This document shows positions 37,113 through 50,500 of a DNA stretch of 64,000 nt, piece by piece; position 1 is the first letter of the stretch, and the number at the start of each line of letters is the position of its first letter. The notes under the pieces were generated by a model that saw nothing but the letters and a program-made list of their open reading frames with translations, was not told where the DNA came from and searched no databases. Origin of the DNA: Acanthochlamys bracteata (lineage: Eukaryota; Streptophyta; Magnoliopsida; Pandanales; Velloziaceae); the NCBI GenBank assembly GCA_019914995.1, contig CM034143.1, positions 436,501 through 500,500 of the forward strand, given 5' to 3'. The translations under genes and the position numbers were made by a program.

Positions 37113-38471
37113 ATGTCCTTTTTGCAAAATGCGCCGTCGACACGAGCTACAACAACAAGCAAAGCCAGAGAACACTCAGAGCAGCGACGACTTTCTCCTC
37201 CTTCTTCATCCTCCTACTTTCTCGACGCACAAACAAATCCACTGATGTCCACCGAATCGCCGCCGTCGTTAACTGTAATAGAAAATCTAACGGCGTCAGA
37301 CGACAACAACAGAGCTCCGTTATACTCTCTTCCACAAGACGCTGTTCACAACATCATTGGCCGTTTATCTCTCCGTCAAGCTCTTTCTTGTTCTGTTTCC
37401 TGCCGTTTTTTCCGTGACGCAATTTCTTCTCCTCCGTTTCCTTTCCGTCTCCCTCCGTTGCCGCTCCTCGCTCTCCGTCACCCCCGTTTCCCTTCCGTTA
37501 TCCCTCCGTCTCTCTTCGTTCTCGATCCAACTGATCTTCGCTGGCTTCGAATCCCTCTCTCGTTTCTCCCACCTTTCGTTTCCCCTCCTTCACCCGCTTC
37601 CGCTTCCCCTTCTCTTCTCCTGCTCTGGGCTGACGTTTCCCATCCCGTATCTCATTCCGTCTCCCGATCCCTCGTTATCTGTAACCCGTTAACAAAATCT
37701 TTCCGTGTTCTTCCGCCGTTAGGATCTGCCTGGTCCCGTCACGGCACGGTTATCGCATCGCCTGACGGCGGAGCGATCGTGTTAACCGAGCTTGCCGCGC
37801 TGTTATATTCACAGGAATGTCATTCGTGGCTTAAATTTTCCCTCAATTTGCCTTCGAAGCCCCGATCGCCGATATTGGTTTCGGGTGAAATCTTCGCTTT
37901 ATGTGATGTAGGATCACCGTGGCGAAGCCAGTGGAAGATGTTTTCTTGCCCAGTAAAAGAGCTAGGGCGGTTGCCGAGGCGGCCTTGGGCACCTCTTGAT
38001 CGGCCTGAATGGGGTGATGTGTTTGACATACTAAAGAGGCCACGGCTTGTGCCAGGTGGGGGAAGCTCTCGGATTCTAATGATCGGTGGATTGCGGTCTT
38101 CATTTGCTGTTGATTCGCCATGCTCGACGGTGCTGATTCTGAGATTGGATTTGAAGTCAATGGAGTGGGATGAGGCCAGTCGGATGCCTGAAGATATGTA
38201 CCGTTGTTTTATTGGCAATTGCAACGGAAATGGCAATAACAATATCAACGGAAATGCTCCTGGCATGGGGCAAGGCATTAACAATAAGGTGAAGGTGTTT
38301 GGTGGTGGTGGGAGGGTTTGGTTCTCAGGGAAGAAGGTGAAGGGGAAGTTGGCAATGTGGGAGGAGGGGGGACCGGGTGGCATATGGAGGTGGGTCGCAG
38401 GGTTGCCTGGGTACAATGAAGGGGTCTACAGGGGTTTTGTATATGAAGCTGGATTCATGGCCATACCTTGA
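37113..38471 (+). CDS. F-box protein (F-box/kelch-like, single exon)
   Basis: Probable substrate adaptor of an SCF ubiquitin ligase. A single open frame of 452 codons. The F-box is at about residues 70-106 (LYSLPQDAVHNIIGRLSLRQ, then ALSCSVSCRFFRDAIS), where it would bind an ASK/Skp1 subunit. The rest has Trp- and Gly-containing strands (WADVSHPVS, LVICNPLTKSFRVLPPLG, SSRILMIGGLRSSF) like the kelch/galactose-oxidase-type C-terminal domain of the UFO/LCR-related F-box group. A low-complexity NGNGNNNINGN insert lies near residue 370. A Met at residue 45 (37245) could be the real start, since residues 1-44 are Ser/Thr-rich and unconserved in appearance. Its substrate is unknown. No intron is needed. 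Confidence 0.85.
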   Translation: MSFLQNAPSTRATTTSKAREHSEQRRLSPPSSSSYFLDAQTNPLMSTESPPSLTVIENLTASDDNNRAPLYSLPQDAVHNIIGRLSLRQALSCSVSCRFFRDAISSPPFPFRLPPLPLLALRHPRFPSVIPPSLFVLDPTDLRWLRIPLSFLPPFVSPPSPASASPSLLLLWADVSHPVSHSVSRSLVICNPLTKSFRVLPPLGSAWSRHGTVIASPDGGAIVLTELAALLYSQECHSWLKFSLNLPSKPRSPILVSGEIFALCDVGSPWRSQWKMFSCPVKELGRLPRRPWAPLDRPEWGDVFDILKRPRLVPGGGSSRILMIGGLRSSFAVDSPCSTVLILRLDLKSMEWDEASRMPEDMYRCFIGNCNGNGNNNINGNAPGMGQGINNKVKVFGGGGRVWFSGKKVKGKLAMWEEGGPGGIWRWVAGLPGYNEGVYRGFVYEAGFMAIP

Positions 38472-39838
38472 TTTGAGATCATGCAGGTACGCTGTGCTCT
38501 TACCCTGTGACTGTGGTGTACTTCTCTTTCGCAAAATTTTGGTTTTCTTACTTTTCATTGTTGTTGGTGATACTATATAGTTCTTAAGTAGCTGATTAAT
38601 ATTGTAGTGATTTTGTTGTGGGCAGCCATTGATGTCACTTCCTACGTGAAGCTCGCAGATTGCCCTTGTATCCTACTTTGTATAGAAAATGACGTTTTAC
38701 TTTTGCCACTTCATAAGAGATCTCCTTTCAATTAGGTGATTGCTGGGTGAAGTTCAAACGATTTAATTAAGAGATGTTCTTATACATTAAAGTATTTCGA
38801 GGTTGTGAATGAGGAGGAGAGACGTTGGCAAGTTGCATCTTTGTTACCTGATTTTCTAAGTTCCAATTCGTAGATGAGCTATTCTGAGGTTTTACCAGAG
38901 GATGCAATAGTGCATACATTCAAAACTGTGTTATTCCTTTGTATTAGTTCTTTTTAGTTCAGAATACCCTTTAGTTCTTTTTAGTTCAGAATACTATATA
39001 TTCAGAACAACATAAATTCTCTTTGAATATATTTGATCATCTAAAGTATAAATGCAGAGTCCCGTCTAGTTCTTTTTCTCTGATGCAATGCCTTCTAATA
39101 CCTTACTTAGCTGCAATACTACTGGACCCCACAGTTGGTGCATGCTCTTTCATGTGGAAAGTTGCATGATTCTTTTACGAAAGTGTATCCCCCTTTGGTA
39201 GAGGTTCTCATCGTTCACTCTGGTGGGTTTGTCTTGTCAAAGTTGCTAGTCATTAAATGATAGCATACATCTGAACATCTGTCAATCTACCAGTATTAGA
39301 GCCCCTTTTCCTATTACCGATTTTCAACTCAAGCCTTTCGCCAAAGTGATCTCTTTCTCAACAATGTGTTTTTCAAGTAGTGCATAGACGCGCAACGTTT
39401 GACCTTAGCATAGCCAAGCTGGTGGGTATGGCTATGGTAACGATACTTGTCTTCCTTTTAGAGGTACACTATAAGGTTGCATTTCTCATATAAACCTTCT
39501 GATTTTGATGAATGCATTGCAGGAGTTTGATGCTTAGCATTTTTTTCACCTGCTTGTACTTCATGATGAATCAGATTCTTTGCTTAGTTTCTTTCATTGC
39601 TGCATCTATTTTTTTATGCGCATATACTCCAGTGTAAAGTTGCATGTAATTGCTCTTAGGTTTTCACATTTTGAAAAGCAGTAGGCAGCCCCTGCGTTTG
39701 TTGTTGGTGGATAGAACAAAAGAAACAACAATTTAGACCTTATCCTCATTTTACCAAACTTATCTAGGTATTGTGCTTGCTGAAGCAAGCTTAGCAAGGT
39801 ATCTTGGTTGTTTGTTTAAGCTACTCTAGGGAGGTTGC

Positions 39839-40163
39839 CTATTTGTAAGCCTGAGGAGCTAAATGCAAATATTTGAACTTTCCAATGGCCTTCTGCTCTT
39901 TAATGTAATGTGGATCTTCTCTAAGTCTTTTAGCTTTTAACTTTTCAGACACACTTCCCATTAATTTGATATCGAGAAATTGAGGCATTTTATGTAAGCA
40001 ATCATGAAAGTCCTTGTTATAGTTAGGCAACACTTTTTCTCCGAAGTGCCTCATCTTCCCCTTCTTGCAATAGTCAAATGTCATACTCCATATAGGCCCA
40101 GGACACTTTTTCTATAAGGACTACCCACTGAATTGAAAAGTGAAATAAAGAGGAAGTAGCCAT
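39839..40163 (-). pseudogene. Unrecognised coding-like segment, possibly frameshifted
   Basis: On the minus strand 81 codons from 40084 read MTFDYCKKGKMRHFGEKVLP, then NYNKDFHDCLHKMPQFLDIK, LMGSVSEKLKAKRLREDPHY and IKEQKAIGKFKYLHLAPQAYK with a stop at 39839. Nine more codons (KKCPGPIWS) are open upstream, after an in-frame TAG. A different frame from an ATG at 40163 reads MATSSLFHFSIQWVVLIE up to the same place. The two frames could be one gene with a one-base shift, or TATAG could be a splice acceptor of a last exon. The composition is clearly protein-like (Lys, Asp, Phe, His-rich). The family is not recognised. Confidence 0.35.
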
Positions 40164-41223
40164 ATTTTGATCACCGTCGAGTTTCTATGTAATTGTGTAT
40201 AAAGATGCAAGTACAATTTACTTAGACCGCTGTTATTTCTCTCTAGTTGATACTTATGTCTTGAACTCTTTTTACAGCCTTGGTATGGGGCAGTGAGTAG
40301 CTGTTGATATACTGCATTGTGTACTACACTGCAACTTTAGGAGTTAAAGAATTTAGTGGACACCATTTTGAGTTTACCAGCAAATGAGAACTCCATAACA
40401 AGCTGCAAGAGAGGTTCATTTGATATGGTGATGGTTGCAACTCATGGTTACTTGGAGAGTCAATTATCATAGGGTTGACAATCAAGATAGTCCCAACACT
40501 GTCAAAGATACATTACTCATCTCATTCATGATCTTTATTTAAAGTCGCTAGGAATTGACGAGGGGTTGCGGAGATTTTTGTGGTCATATTTCTCGGTTGA
40601 CTAACATGTCTTCTCCCATGTATATCCTACATTCATATTTATTATTTTTTGTTGTTGTGGAAAATTAGTTAAAGGTGGGCTTCAAACTAAGGGAACATAC
40701 CGAGTTATTAGGTTACTTGCTTTTTATGTTGTAATTTATTTCAGTTATTGTATTTGTACCAAAAATCACAAATTTCTTTGGACTGCTATACAAATTGAAT
40801 ATTTGTGGCTCTTTCATGGCTTCGAATACATTCTTTTGTTATGGTACACCAATTTCACTCTTTGTGTGCAATGTCTTCTTGTTCTAGTTGGTCTAAGTAC
40901 TTCATGCAGTTTCTTTAAAGATGATGTTTTGAATACTCTTACATAGAGAAGTCTTCATGTTTCATTGGATTTACATAGAGAAGTCTTCATGCTTCATTAG
41001 ATTCATGTAGTTATAAATTAGAGGGAAAACTCAAATCCTACTGATTACAGTGAGGTGCACAGGTGAGAAGCTGGCCATTTCTGTGTAATGTTTTCCTAAC
41101 AAACACCATTCCACAGTTCTGGCTTTCTCCAAATCAAGGTTAGAAAAGTCCTTTTCGTTTTTTTTGAACTGTTTTGGTCATGGATGAATTTGAGCAATCC
41201 CAAACACTGCCTTTCAACTTTTC

Positions 41224-41432
41224 TCATTTATATGTTTTTTAATATATATTTTATAAGTATTTAGAAAATTTTTAAAAATTTAGATAGCGTAAAAAATTTT
41301 TAAGTAATGAGATTTTTTATTATATATTTTTATTATTTTTTTAGAAATAAAAAAAATAAAATTTATTTTAAAAAAAATAAAAATATTTTTTATTTCAGAA
41401 AATTTTATTTTATAAATAATTCTAAACGCACC
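41224..41432. mobile_element. Candidate MITE, GYGTTTG family, left end lost
   Basis: The right end reversed reads GGTGCGTTTAGAATTATTTA and continues as in the element at 32671. The interior matches closely. The left terminus is not visible, so this copy looks truncated. Confidence 0.45.
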
Positions 41433-41936
41433 ATAAATCAATCAATCAAACAAAGCTGAGTATCAATAAACAATGGGATGATTAATCATTATTTCGTGCT
41501 TTTCATCGAATAGTAAAAATAATCATAAAATAATATATTAGAAAAGAAATAAAGATTTTAAGCCTATATTCATCTTATGATGGCAGGCATAATTAGTTAG
41601 ATACTCGACTAAAATGGTATCTTAAACGCCGCTCTAAATTCTCTTCTTATGAGCTGTTTGTTCTCGTTTAGTTAAAAATTTCAAATAAAAATTTATATTT
41701 ATATATTTATTTTTAAATTTCATTTTTTAATAATTAATATTTAAATTTTATTTTCAAAATTGATTTTAAACCATTTCCTAATAAATAAATAAATGAATCA
41801 TATAGCAAGTAATGAAATCGACATAATAAATGAAAATTTAACGGACAGATTTTAAATTATATGATGGTTACATTCTTGACGTATAGATGCTTTTATGTCT
41901 AGCATTATTTATATCAATAACAAACTTCCTGATTAG

Positions 41937-42688
41937 TCGGAGCCATAGTTGGCAGATCCGAATTTGCAAAAAAATCGTTTATGCAATCGATCCGTTTCGA
42001 CCTGTTTTTGATCCGTTTCAATCTGGTCGATCCACCCGCCCGGGTCAAACCGGATTAATTTTTTTTATAAAAATTAATTAAAAAATTTTAAATTGATAAT
42101 ATATTTAATACAAAAATAATTATTAATAGCCCTATGTTGAAAAATGATATGTAGTTTAAATTTTGTATTTGGATGTAATAATGCAAAAATATAATTACTT
42201 ATGTCTTATTTGTAAATATTAATTATTAGTGATTTTTAAATTTTTATATTGTAAAATATTTAGAATTAAATATGTATATCTAAAAAAATTTGTTATATCT
42301 CTTTTATGATTTTTCTATTTTATAATTTTATTTTTTTCTAATCTCCTAATTTATTTAAATATTTATTATTATAAATTTTAGTTGTTATTATTGCTATTGG
42401 TGGTGGCAATACTTTAATTTTCGCTGTGATTATTATTACTGTTATTATTGATAGTAATGCTATAATAAAAATATTTTAATTTTTTGCTATAATTATTATT
42501 GCTATTATTATTGATAGTATCATTGGCAATAAATTTTTTACTGTAATTATTATTATTATTAATTAAAAATATTTTAATATTATTAATTCGACGGTTCGAC
42601 CGGTTGATCCGATGATTTGATCCAAAAATCGTGACCCGAATAATTTTTCGATTCTATGTCTGATCCGGTTCTTACAACGGTCGGAGCC
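41937..42688. mobile_element. Direct-repeat-flanked block with CCGGTT/GATCC-rich ends
   Basis: TCGGAGCC occurs at 41937-41944 and 42681-42688. Just inside are sequences rich in GATCCG, GGTCGATCC, GGGTCAAACCGGATT on the left and GGTTCGACCGGTTGATCC, GACCCG on the right. The two sides are roughly inverted (AACCGG against CCGGTT). The middle is AT-rich with many TTATTATTA triplets. The structure fits a non-autonomous DNA element with an 8-bp target duplication (hAT- or Mutator-like), but the ends are not precise. Confidence 0.45.
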
Positions 42689-43367
42689 CATTGGTAGACA
42701 CTTTTTGGTATTTCGTCCATTTTACTCCTTAGTTTTCTGATTCATATTCCCTTATAAACCTTGACCACCAAGGGCAACATAGTAATATACCAAATCTTTG
42801 CATAACTGTGCTGAATCTTAACCATGCCACTTTAGAATGATTACGTATCTTTTATATAACAGAAAACATTGACGTAACCAATGAAAATCCAAATTTTTAC
42901 ACGCGTCACAAGTGAACCTGTGTTACAAAAATCTCTGTTTGTTATTATGCACCGGATCTGTTGAGTTAAGCTTCAGAGCGTTTATCCAGAACCATATCCT
43001 CGAACATTCCATTTCGGTCCTTCAACTACCCCGCTCCATGTCAAGGAAAGTTTTTGCAATTTAATACCTACAACGTTCACATGTTTCCTTTCCCTATAAA
43101 AGTCTCTCTATTGTTTTATTTGAAGACTTGATGCTAAAATCAATTTTTAAGTGCTTATTTTGCAAATTTGTTTATAAATACATTTATACCCATTCTTGTC
43201 GGTCTATTTTACGTTTCCAACTCCGCCTAACGGTCAAAGAAAGAACGAGAGAGCTCGGGAGCTGAGAGTGCTCTGAAGCGAAGAAGTAGAATTTAAAAAC
43301 CTTAAACTTTCGTAAATTAAAACGAATCCATGGAGATCGGTGGTTGTGATTTGGTTGAGAATTAATT

Positions 43368-44524
43368 ATGGCGGCAGCGTTGTTGGAGGAAGAAGGCGTT
43401 GGAGAAAGCTCGTCACCGCCGGCAAGCTTTGCCGGAAGCGGTGGCGGAGGGCTTGGGGGTTATGATGTAAAGGTTGATATATATAGGAAGCTTATGGATA
43501 GCGGGTATGAAGAAGCGTTGAGGGATGATTTCTGGGACCAGCTTGAATCTCATTTCGGTCGTCTTCCGCAGAGGTGATTGATGAAGTTGTTGTTTATGAT
43601 ATTGGTTTTTGGTACTATATTTCTAGGTTTTTTATTTGATTTTGTTGCATTTTGTTTGTTTTGGTTGAATTCAGCTAATGTAGTCCTCCTAATGGCGTTT
43701 AGTATGCTAAGGATTTGAGGCTTTTTATCAGAGACTGGGTTTGGTGAATTAAAGCATAAGTTTAGTTGGTTTTGTTTTCTAATTTCTTAGTTCGAGTTAA
43801 TGTGGTTCATTTTTCACTGGTTGAATGCCAATATTTGAATCCAAGACGGTTTGGTGGTTGTGGAAGGTGCTTCCTGCCAAAGCGAGGTGGCAATTGCAAT
43901 CAAGCACTGAAATTGTGAAATATTTTTCGAATTTGAATGTTTTTCTGCAGTTAAGTTTTGTTTTCTTGAATAGAATGGTGCAGCCCGGCTGAGTGTTAAC
44001 TTGGTTTGAGCTAGTGTTTGAGATATCAAGCATCGTCAAGACTTTTGGAATACTTCTAGTGTTGTTTATGAAATTATGTGCTAGTTTGATTTATTTGTAT
44101 TGATTGATTGTGTAGTTTGCACTAGTTGTTTTCTTTATTCTCAAATTAAAGTTAGTGTCGTTCTCTTCGTTGCTAAAATACAAAGAATGATTTCTCAATT
44201 ATACATATATCGTTTGTTAGGTTAGACAGATGGATTAGTTGGTTTAGTTGACTTCCTGTTTTTGAAATTTTTGTTGGATATCTATGGTCTGAGTTGACGT
44301 AAAAAGGTGCATAAAAGAGATTGTTTCAGATTTTGAATGGTTTAATGCTGTTTGTCAATCATAGTCGAGGTAGTTGTAGTAAGCTGAAAGCAGTTGTTGC
44401 AGTTCCTTTAGTTGTGTTCCAATTCTGATTTAGTGTAATTTACTTTTCTCCTCAATGATGAAGCATATGCATGCGCTGTAATTTTAAAGGATGTCCATCT
44501 TTGTTCATATCCTCCGTCCCTCTC

Positions 44525-44579
<55 letters not shown>

Positions 44580-47500
44580 ATGTCTCTCTTAGGTTAGGTT
44601 TGCTATCTTTGGTCTTGATTCTTGGTCTTCCTTGATGCTTTGTACCATATGTGACAAGAAGCTTGCTGATTCTCGACACTGGTTGAAACTGATTACTTTT
44701 GTCTTCCGGTTATACAATTTCAGTTATGTGGTGGACGTACATGTTGATAGAGCAGAAGATGTTTTGCTGCATCAAAGGATTCTTGCTGAAGCTAAGGACC
44801 CAGGAAGACGCCCTGTATTTCATGTTCGTTTAATTAAGGTACATAATGATGTTTAAGCTGCTCCAAATCCGATGCCGTTAGAATAAATTGCTGCTAAGCA
44901 AATGGATTTTTTTAAAACTTTAATATGAGGCAATAAAATAATGTCACATGATTTTGGATAGAAGCCTTTCAGAAACAGTTGTTTTGGGTTTGGTATCTCT
45001 CAAAATGGAAAGTTTTTTGAACAGAAACAACTGCGTTGATAAAAACATATAATTTGACCAAGAAGTAAACTAAAAAAGCGGTATTCAGAACTTTCTCCCT
45101 ATATCATTTTTGGCAATGCAGAAACTTATACGTGCGAGTTGTATAAAAAATTATATTATTTGCTTATCTGTACTAAAGAAAGCTAGTGATATATGGACAA
45201 CTTAAATGCAAAACTCCATCAGCTAACCATTTGATTGAAAAGATAGGGTCATGATTGAAAATTTGGAACCAAAAATTTTCTTTTTTGCCTGAAAGATAGT
45301 GTTTGAACTACTTTTCCATACTGCTGAGCTACAAATTTTTATATTTACTTCCTTGAACGCTGTGTGCCGCATTCTTATTCAACTTCTTCCCTATATATCA
45401 CTGTGAATAGTGTATTCAGACAAGAACAGATGAAGTTGATAATAGTCAACATTATGTGAGGAATTTGCCTACTTCAAGTGCTTTTAACGGGACTGAATAT
45501 GGAGCACTTCCACTGAACAGGTTTTTCACCCTCTAAACTTGTTTTAGTTAATTTCGTATGAGGGATCTTTTTCTCATATTAGATATTAGAAGATCCTATT
45601 CCATGATGATTCATTTGATCAATCTGTTAAATTTATTTTGGTTAGCTCCTATGTTGTTAGATTTTTGTATTTATGTTTGGTATTATTTGCGGAAATAGGG
45701 ACGTTGGAGTTGACTTTGAGCCTTGCTCAAAGCTTGAGGATTTGAATTTGGATCTAAGGAAGGGCGCTGAGGATGTAGATGGAGGTCACATTACTGGGAC
45801 AGAATTTAAGAGGTATATGAGCTTTATTTTGGACAATGCAATCTTGACGCTCAACACACAAGATCTCATTAGAAGAATTATATTTCCATTGAATTTCCTT
45901 CCCAATTGATGAGGGATAATCAGGATATTTGGTAAACATAGAGAAGTTTATTTACTTCTTTCATTTGTTCTACTTCCAATTACCAAATATTTCTGACTAG
46001 TTTACACTATTCGATCAATTATTACCACCCTCCTTTGGTGCATTCAAGTGATCAAAGAAAACCTAGGATTTTTTGATGATTGGGCCTCTTAAAGTACTTA
46101 GAGTACACTTTATCCTATGTGAATTCTCTCAACATGGATCCAACAAGTCTGTAGTTCAGATGTCAGACTCCAATTCTATTGTAGGTGCATTTGTGTGCTT
46201 GGGGAGCTGATGTACACACCATAAATTAAGGGAGTGCAGAATTTGCTAAAATGATTCCAGGGACCTATTATGCAGAAATTCCATTTCACGAAGCTCATAA
46301 ATTGGGGTTTTATGTGCTCGTCCAGTACGTGTATGCTAGGAGTAGATATCATGAACCTATGATCATTGTGAAATGGAATGTTTGTAAGGTCTGCTTTTGG
46401 TTTGGGATGAATGCAACGTCAAAAATTTTAAGTTTGGAAACCCAAAAGAACAAATTAACTGCGAGTTCAGGGTCCATTCAAGTATTTCCCTATGTCGTGT
46501 TCATATAAAATTCTCTATCTCAAAAGTAAACTAGAGTTTTTCTAGCACATCTGGGGCATCATGAAAGAAGTAATTGCTACTTTATTGCATGGTAGGCCTG
46601 ATTCCGTCATGCTTCAGCATTTAAATAGATAGTAATATTTGTTAAATGACATGCAGGAACGATACTTTGCAAGCACCAGTTCATGAGGTCATTTTTTCTA
46701 CGGTAGACAAGCCCAAGCTTCTTAGTCAGGTAGATACAGAAATTTTTGTAATTTTATTTAGTTATTCTCTGTCATAGGATAAATCCATTATATGGCAATG
46801 GTAGAGCAGTAATTTTTTTCAATCCATTCTACAATCTTCTGTTCTAGTGAAGTTACTGGTTGTTTGAGTTGAATGCAATTGGTATTTGATGGTACTTATG
46901 GAGATATTGCTGCATGATTTTGTGAACATGTGTAGATAGTATCGAGGTGGATGAACAAACAGAAGGCTTGTAGGATAAATATCTTTATCAGCTTATACAA
47001 AGTTTTTAAAGTTCTAAGAAAAAAGGTATGCTCTGAGATGGCAATCGGATCTGAGTTGTACAGATGTTGCAACAGATTATACATCGGTCACTTAGTTTTA
47101 TATTTAATTTTCTAAAAGTGTCACCAAATAATTAGGAGGATTAGGAGTTTGGCTAGGGTCCCAACCCGTTAATATCAATTAAATGTTAAATGCCATAGTT
47201 TTTCATGTCTGTGAATGTATTGTTCCACATATTAAAGCGGTGATTCATCACCTTTTATCTTCTACAGCTATCTGCCTTGCTTTCTGACATTGGGTTAAAC
47301 ATTCGTGAAGCACATGTCTTTTCAACAACAGATGGCTATTCACTGGATGTATTTGTTGTTGACGGATGGCATGAGGTTGTTCCATTACCTTAACTGTCGA
47401 TTAGTCTAATTGTTTTTGTTGTCAATTTAGTATAGCTACATCCTTTTCTTTTTAATCATCCTTGTCTTTACATAAATGTTTATAGACAGGTAAAATTTCA

Positions 47501-50500
47501 TACATCTAATTCTAAACTTATTTAACATATAAAGCACTGCATAAAGAAAAGACTGCTTCTGGAAAGACGAGTATTTATTCACTTGAAAAGATGCGAATAT
47601 GCTTCTTTTGCTTTTTGGAGTATGAGAGTTCCATTTGGAAACTTCAACTAAGTAGCACAACTTGTAGAGAACAGAATCATCATGTTGTTGTTGTTAGCTT
47701 CACCAGAGATTCATTTGCATTTAAGCAACAAATAAAGTGAAGGACTCAAAACTGGAGCTTCTTACTCTCAAATCTTTATGGCCTACTAAAGTTTTAAAAT
47801 TCCAACCTTGTAATCACTCTACTTCTCTCGACAGCGGTTTACTTTCCTAAGAGTTTCCTTGTGGTTGATATAGATTTCACTATGAATGTTCTTGTTTATC
47901 ATTTGATACTTCTTGTGGTGTTCCACATGGCATACTTGTTAGAAAAGATAAACTTGATGAAATAATCTTTAAGCTATGGTGATACTTTGGTTAGGTGATG
48001 GACAGAAAGTATTTCATGCCAACATAACTATTATACACTGCTATTGACAGGACACTGATGATTTGCATGAAGAAATCAAAGGAGCAATCGCTAGAAATGA
48101 GGTAACGTTCTTAGGATTCTTCGAGGCGGCGTTGCATCTTTTGTCTGTATTTTCTACTTATTGTCCTTCTATTTAATTTTTGATCATTGTTTTTCCTTCT
48201 TTGTTGTATCGGGATTAAAAGTTAAATAATACCAACAGTTCAGATTCATTAGACAAAGTTAAACAGAACTACAATCTGACTCATGTTCCTCCAATACAGG
48301 TTGTTAGACTTTAATGGCTCGATTCTTACTACAGTCTTACTTTCTTGCTTATTCTTTAGGAGGGAAACTAGTTTTTGACTAACTTAGTACTTTTTTTCTT
48401 GGAGATAATGGTATGTCTAGAGCATCTAACTTCAAGCCTGTATCAGTGATTCCCTACCATATAGTGTAATCTGATCTCAAAGTCATCAACACATGGATGC
48501 AAGATATTGAAGGAGAATTTAGCGACTTACTATGTAAATTACTTTATGGTTTATGGAGCGGAGCTATTTTCTAGTCTTCGTATTATGAATCCTTCGATAC
48601 TTAACCTATCTTGTCCATGTACAGGGTTCATGGTCTGGTTCATCCCATTCTTCAATCACAGAGAAAATCTTAGCTGTGCAACCAAAGGCTCGTGATTGGG
48701 AGATCGATATAAGGTTGCTGAAGATTGGAGAACTGATTACCTGTGGATCCTGTGGAAACTTGTAAGTAGATGGAAAAGTATACATTTCACTTGGGAAGAC
48801 TTCAAATATCTTAGATATTTCCAATTTTTGACCTTTAGATGTGGTATGCAGGTATCGTGGAACATACTCTGGTCAGAATGTTGCTGTAAAGATTCTTAGA
48901 CCTGAGCATTTAAATGATGCTTCAGGTGTAGAATTTGCTCAAGAAGTAATGATTTTAAGGTTCATGGTCTTATATAAATCATCTTCCACATCAACATGAT
49001 TCTCGTAGTAGTATAGTTTTTTTAATTAACATCTAAGACTGCATATCTCATGGGCTAGAAAGAGTTTTTGTTTCTACAATAGACATGTAAGGTTTGCATA
49101 GATATGCTTGTTCTGTTAGCTTAGGTGAGCTATGATTTAGTAAACTCGGAGAAGTATAGAAGTCATTCTGATTCTCTTGATTTCTTGGTGTACTGAAATG
49201 GATTGTACGTCTTGGTAGTGTCTGACATATCACCTGTCCCATGAACTTTCTTCATTCATTTTCGTATCAGTTAATGAATCTGGTTGTAACAATCCTACAA
49301 TCTCTGTACAGCTTGAAAAATTCAGCATATGTGGATTCTATTTGTGTCCTATGTATCTACAAATCATGTGAATTCTGACATTCTTCACTAAGTTCTTATA
49401 AGTAACGATCTAAGGAAGTTATTTGATAGAGATTACTTGATGCTGTTTAAGGTTTAGCTGTATAAATGTGCTCCAGTTGTTGCTGACAAAGTGCCAACTT
49501 GGCCTCTCTTAAAAAAGGAAACACGAGAAAGAAACTTATAATGCTTGAAGCTGAAATAATGTCCTGTAAAATGAATTTTCCTTGTGTTCGGGTGTTTTGC
49601 TTTTCATTAATATTGAGCACCTATTCTTCCCGCACTTGCAGGCAAGTTGAGCATGAAAATGTTGTACGCTTTGTTGGTGCATGCACCAAACCGCCACAGT
49701 TCTGCATTGTAACTGGTAATCAATCTATTTTCTTCGTGTTTGCAGTTATCTAAATAAAAGTGTAAGACACGGCTGATAGTAGTTTTCTGTCTTGAGTGCA
49801 GAGTACATGCCTGGAGGGAATCTCTATGACTATTTGCACAAGCATAACAACATTTTGGAGCTCACAGAAATCTTGAGATTTGCCATTGATATCTCAAAAG
49901 GGATGGATTATTTGCATAAAAACAGCATCATCCACAGAGATCTGAAGACAGCTAATTTGCTGATGGATAACAACCTGGTATTTTGAACGCATATAAGAAC
50001 CATAGTGTGCTTCTTTAGTGATTACACTAGTATACAACCATCACAGCGAGACTAATACTATGAGTAATCTGCCTTTTTGAGTACTCCCTTGTGTAATATG
50101 CTTCTAGTTGTATGATAGAAATGGGATGAGATAGACTACGTTGAGAAGGTGTTTAAAGTTGGACGATGCATTAATAAAATGGTTAAGGCGTTGTTATTGT
50201 TCAAGTTAGGACATAATTTTCAAATATACAACTACTAACATTTTATTTTGTTCTAATTGTTAAAGGTGAATTATCCAAGTTTGAAGCGACCCTACCTTCA
50301 GAACTTAATGTACTTAAGGCTTTACTTACTTGGACGATTTACACTATATACTACTTGGATGAAGGAACAACAGAGCTTAAATATGTTTACTAGTTGAGAC
50401 TTCCAATTACATATATTATAAAAAAGTTAAGTTTATCATAACAAACTGGATGAAGGAACAACTTCTGATGGTCGAGAACTTTGCCTCCGGTTTCTGTTGG

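Larger units (their letters stand above)
38472..43367. other. Long gene-poor interval between F-box and kinase genes
   Basis: Begins with the F-box 3' UTR. Two short tandem repeats lie at about 38945-38998 (27-bp period) and 40941-41004 (32-bp period). A minus-strand coding-like segment is at 39839-40163, an AT-rich element at 41224-41432 and a direct-repeat-flanked block at 41937-42688; these three are listed separately. The last 600 bases are the kinase promoter and leader. No further gene was found. Confidence 0.5.

Noticed and set aside
37820-38416. 198-codon minus-strand frame inside the F-box gene
   Set aside because: Antisense shadow of a GC-richer coding region; Pro/Ser-rich composition and no recognisable domain.
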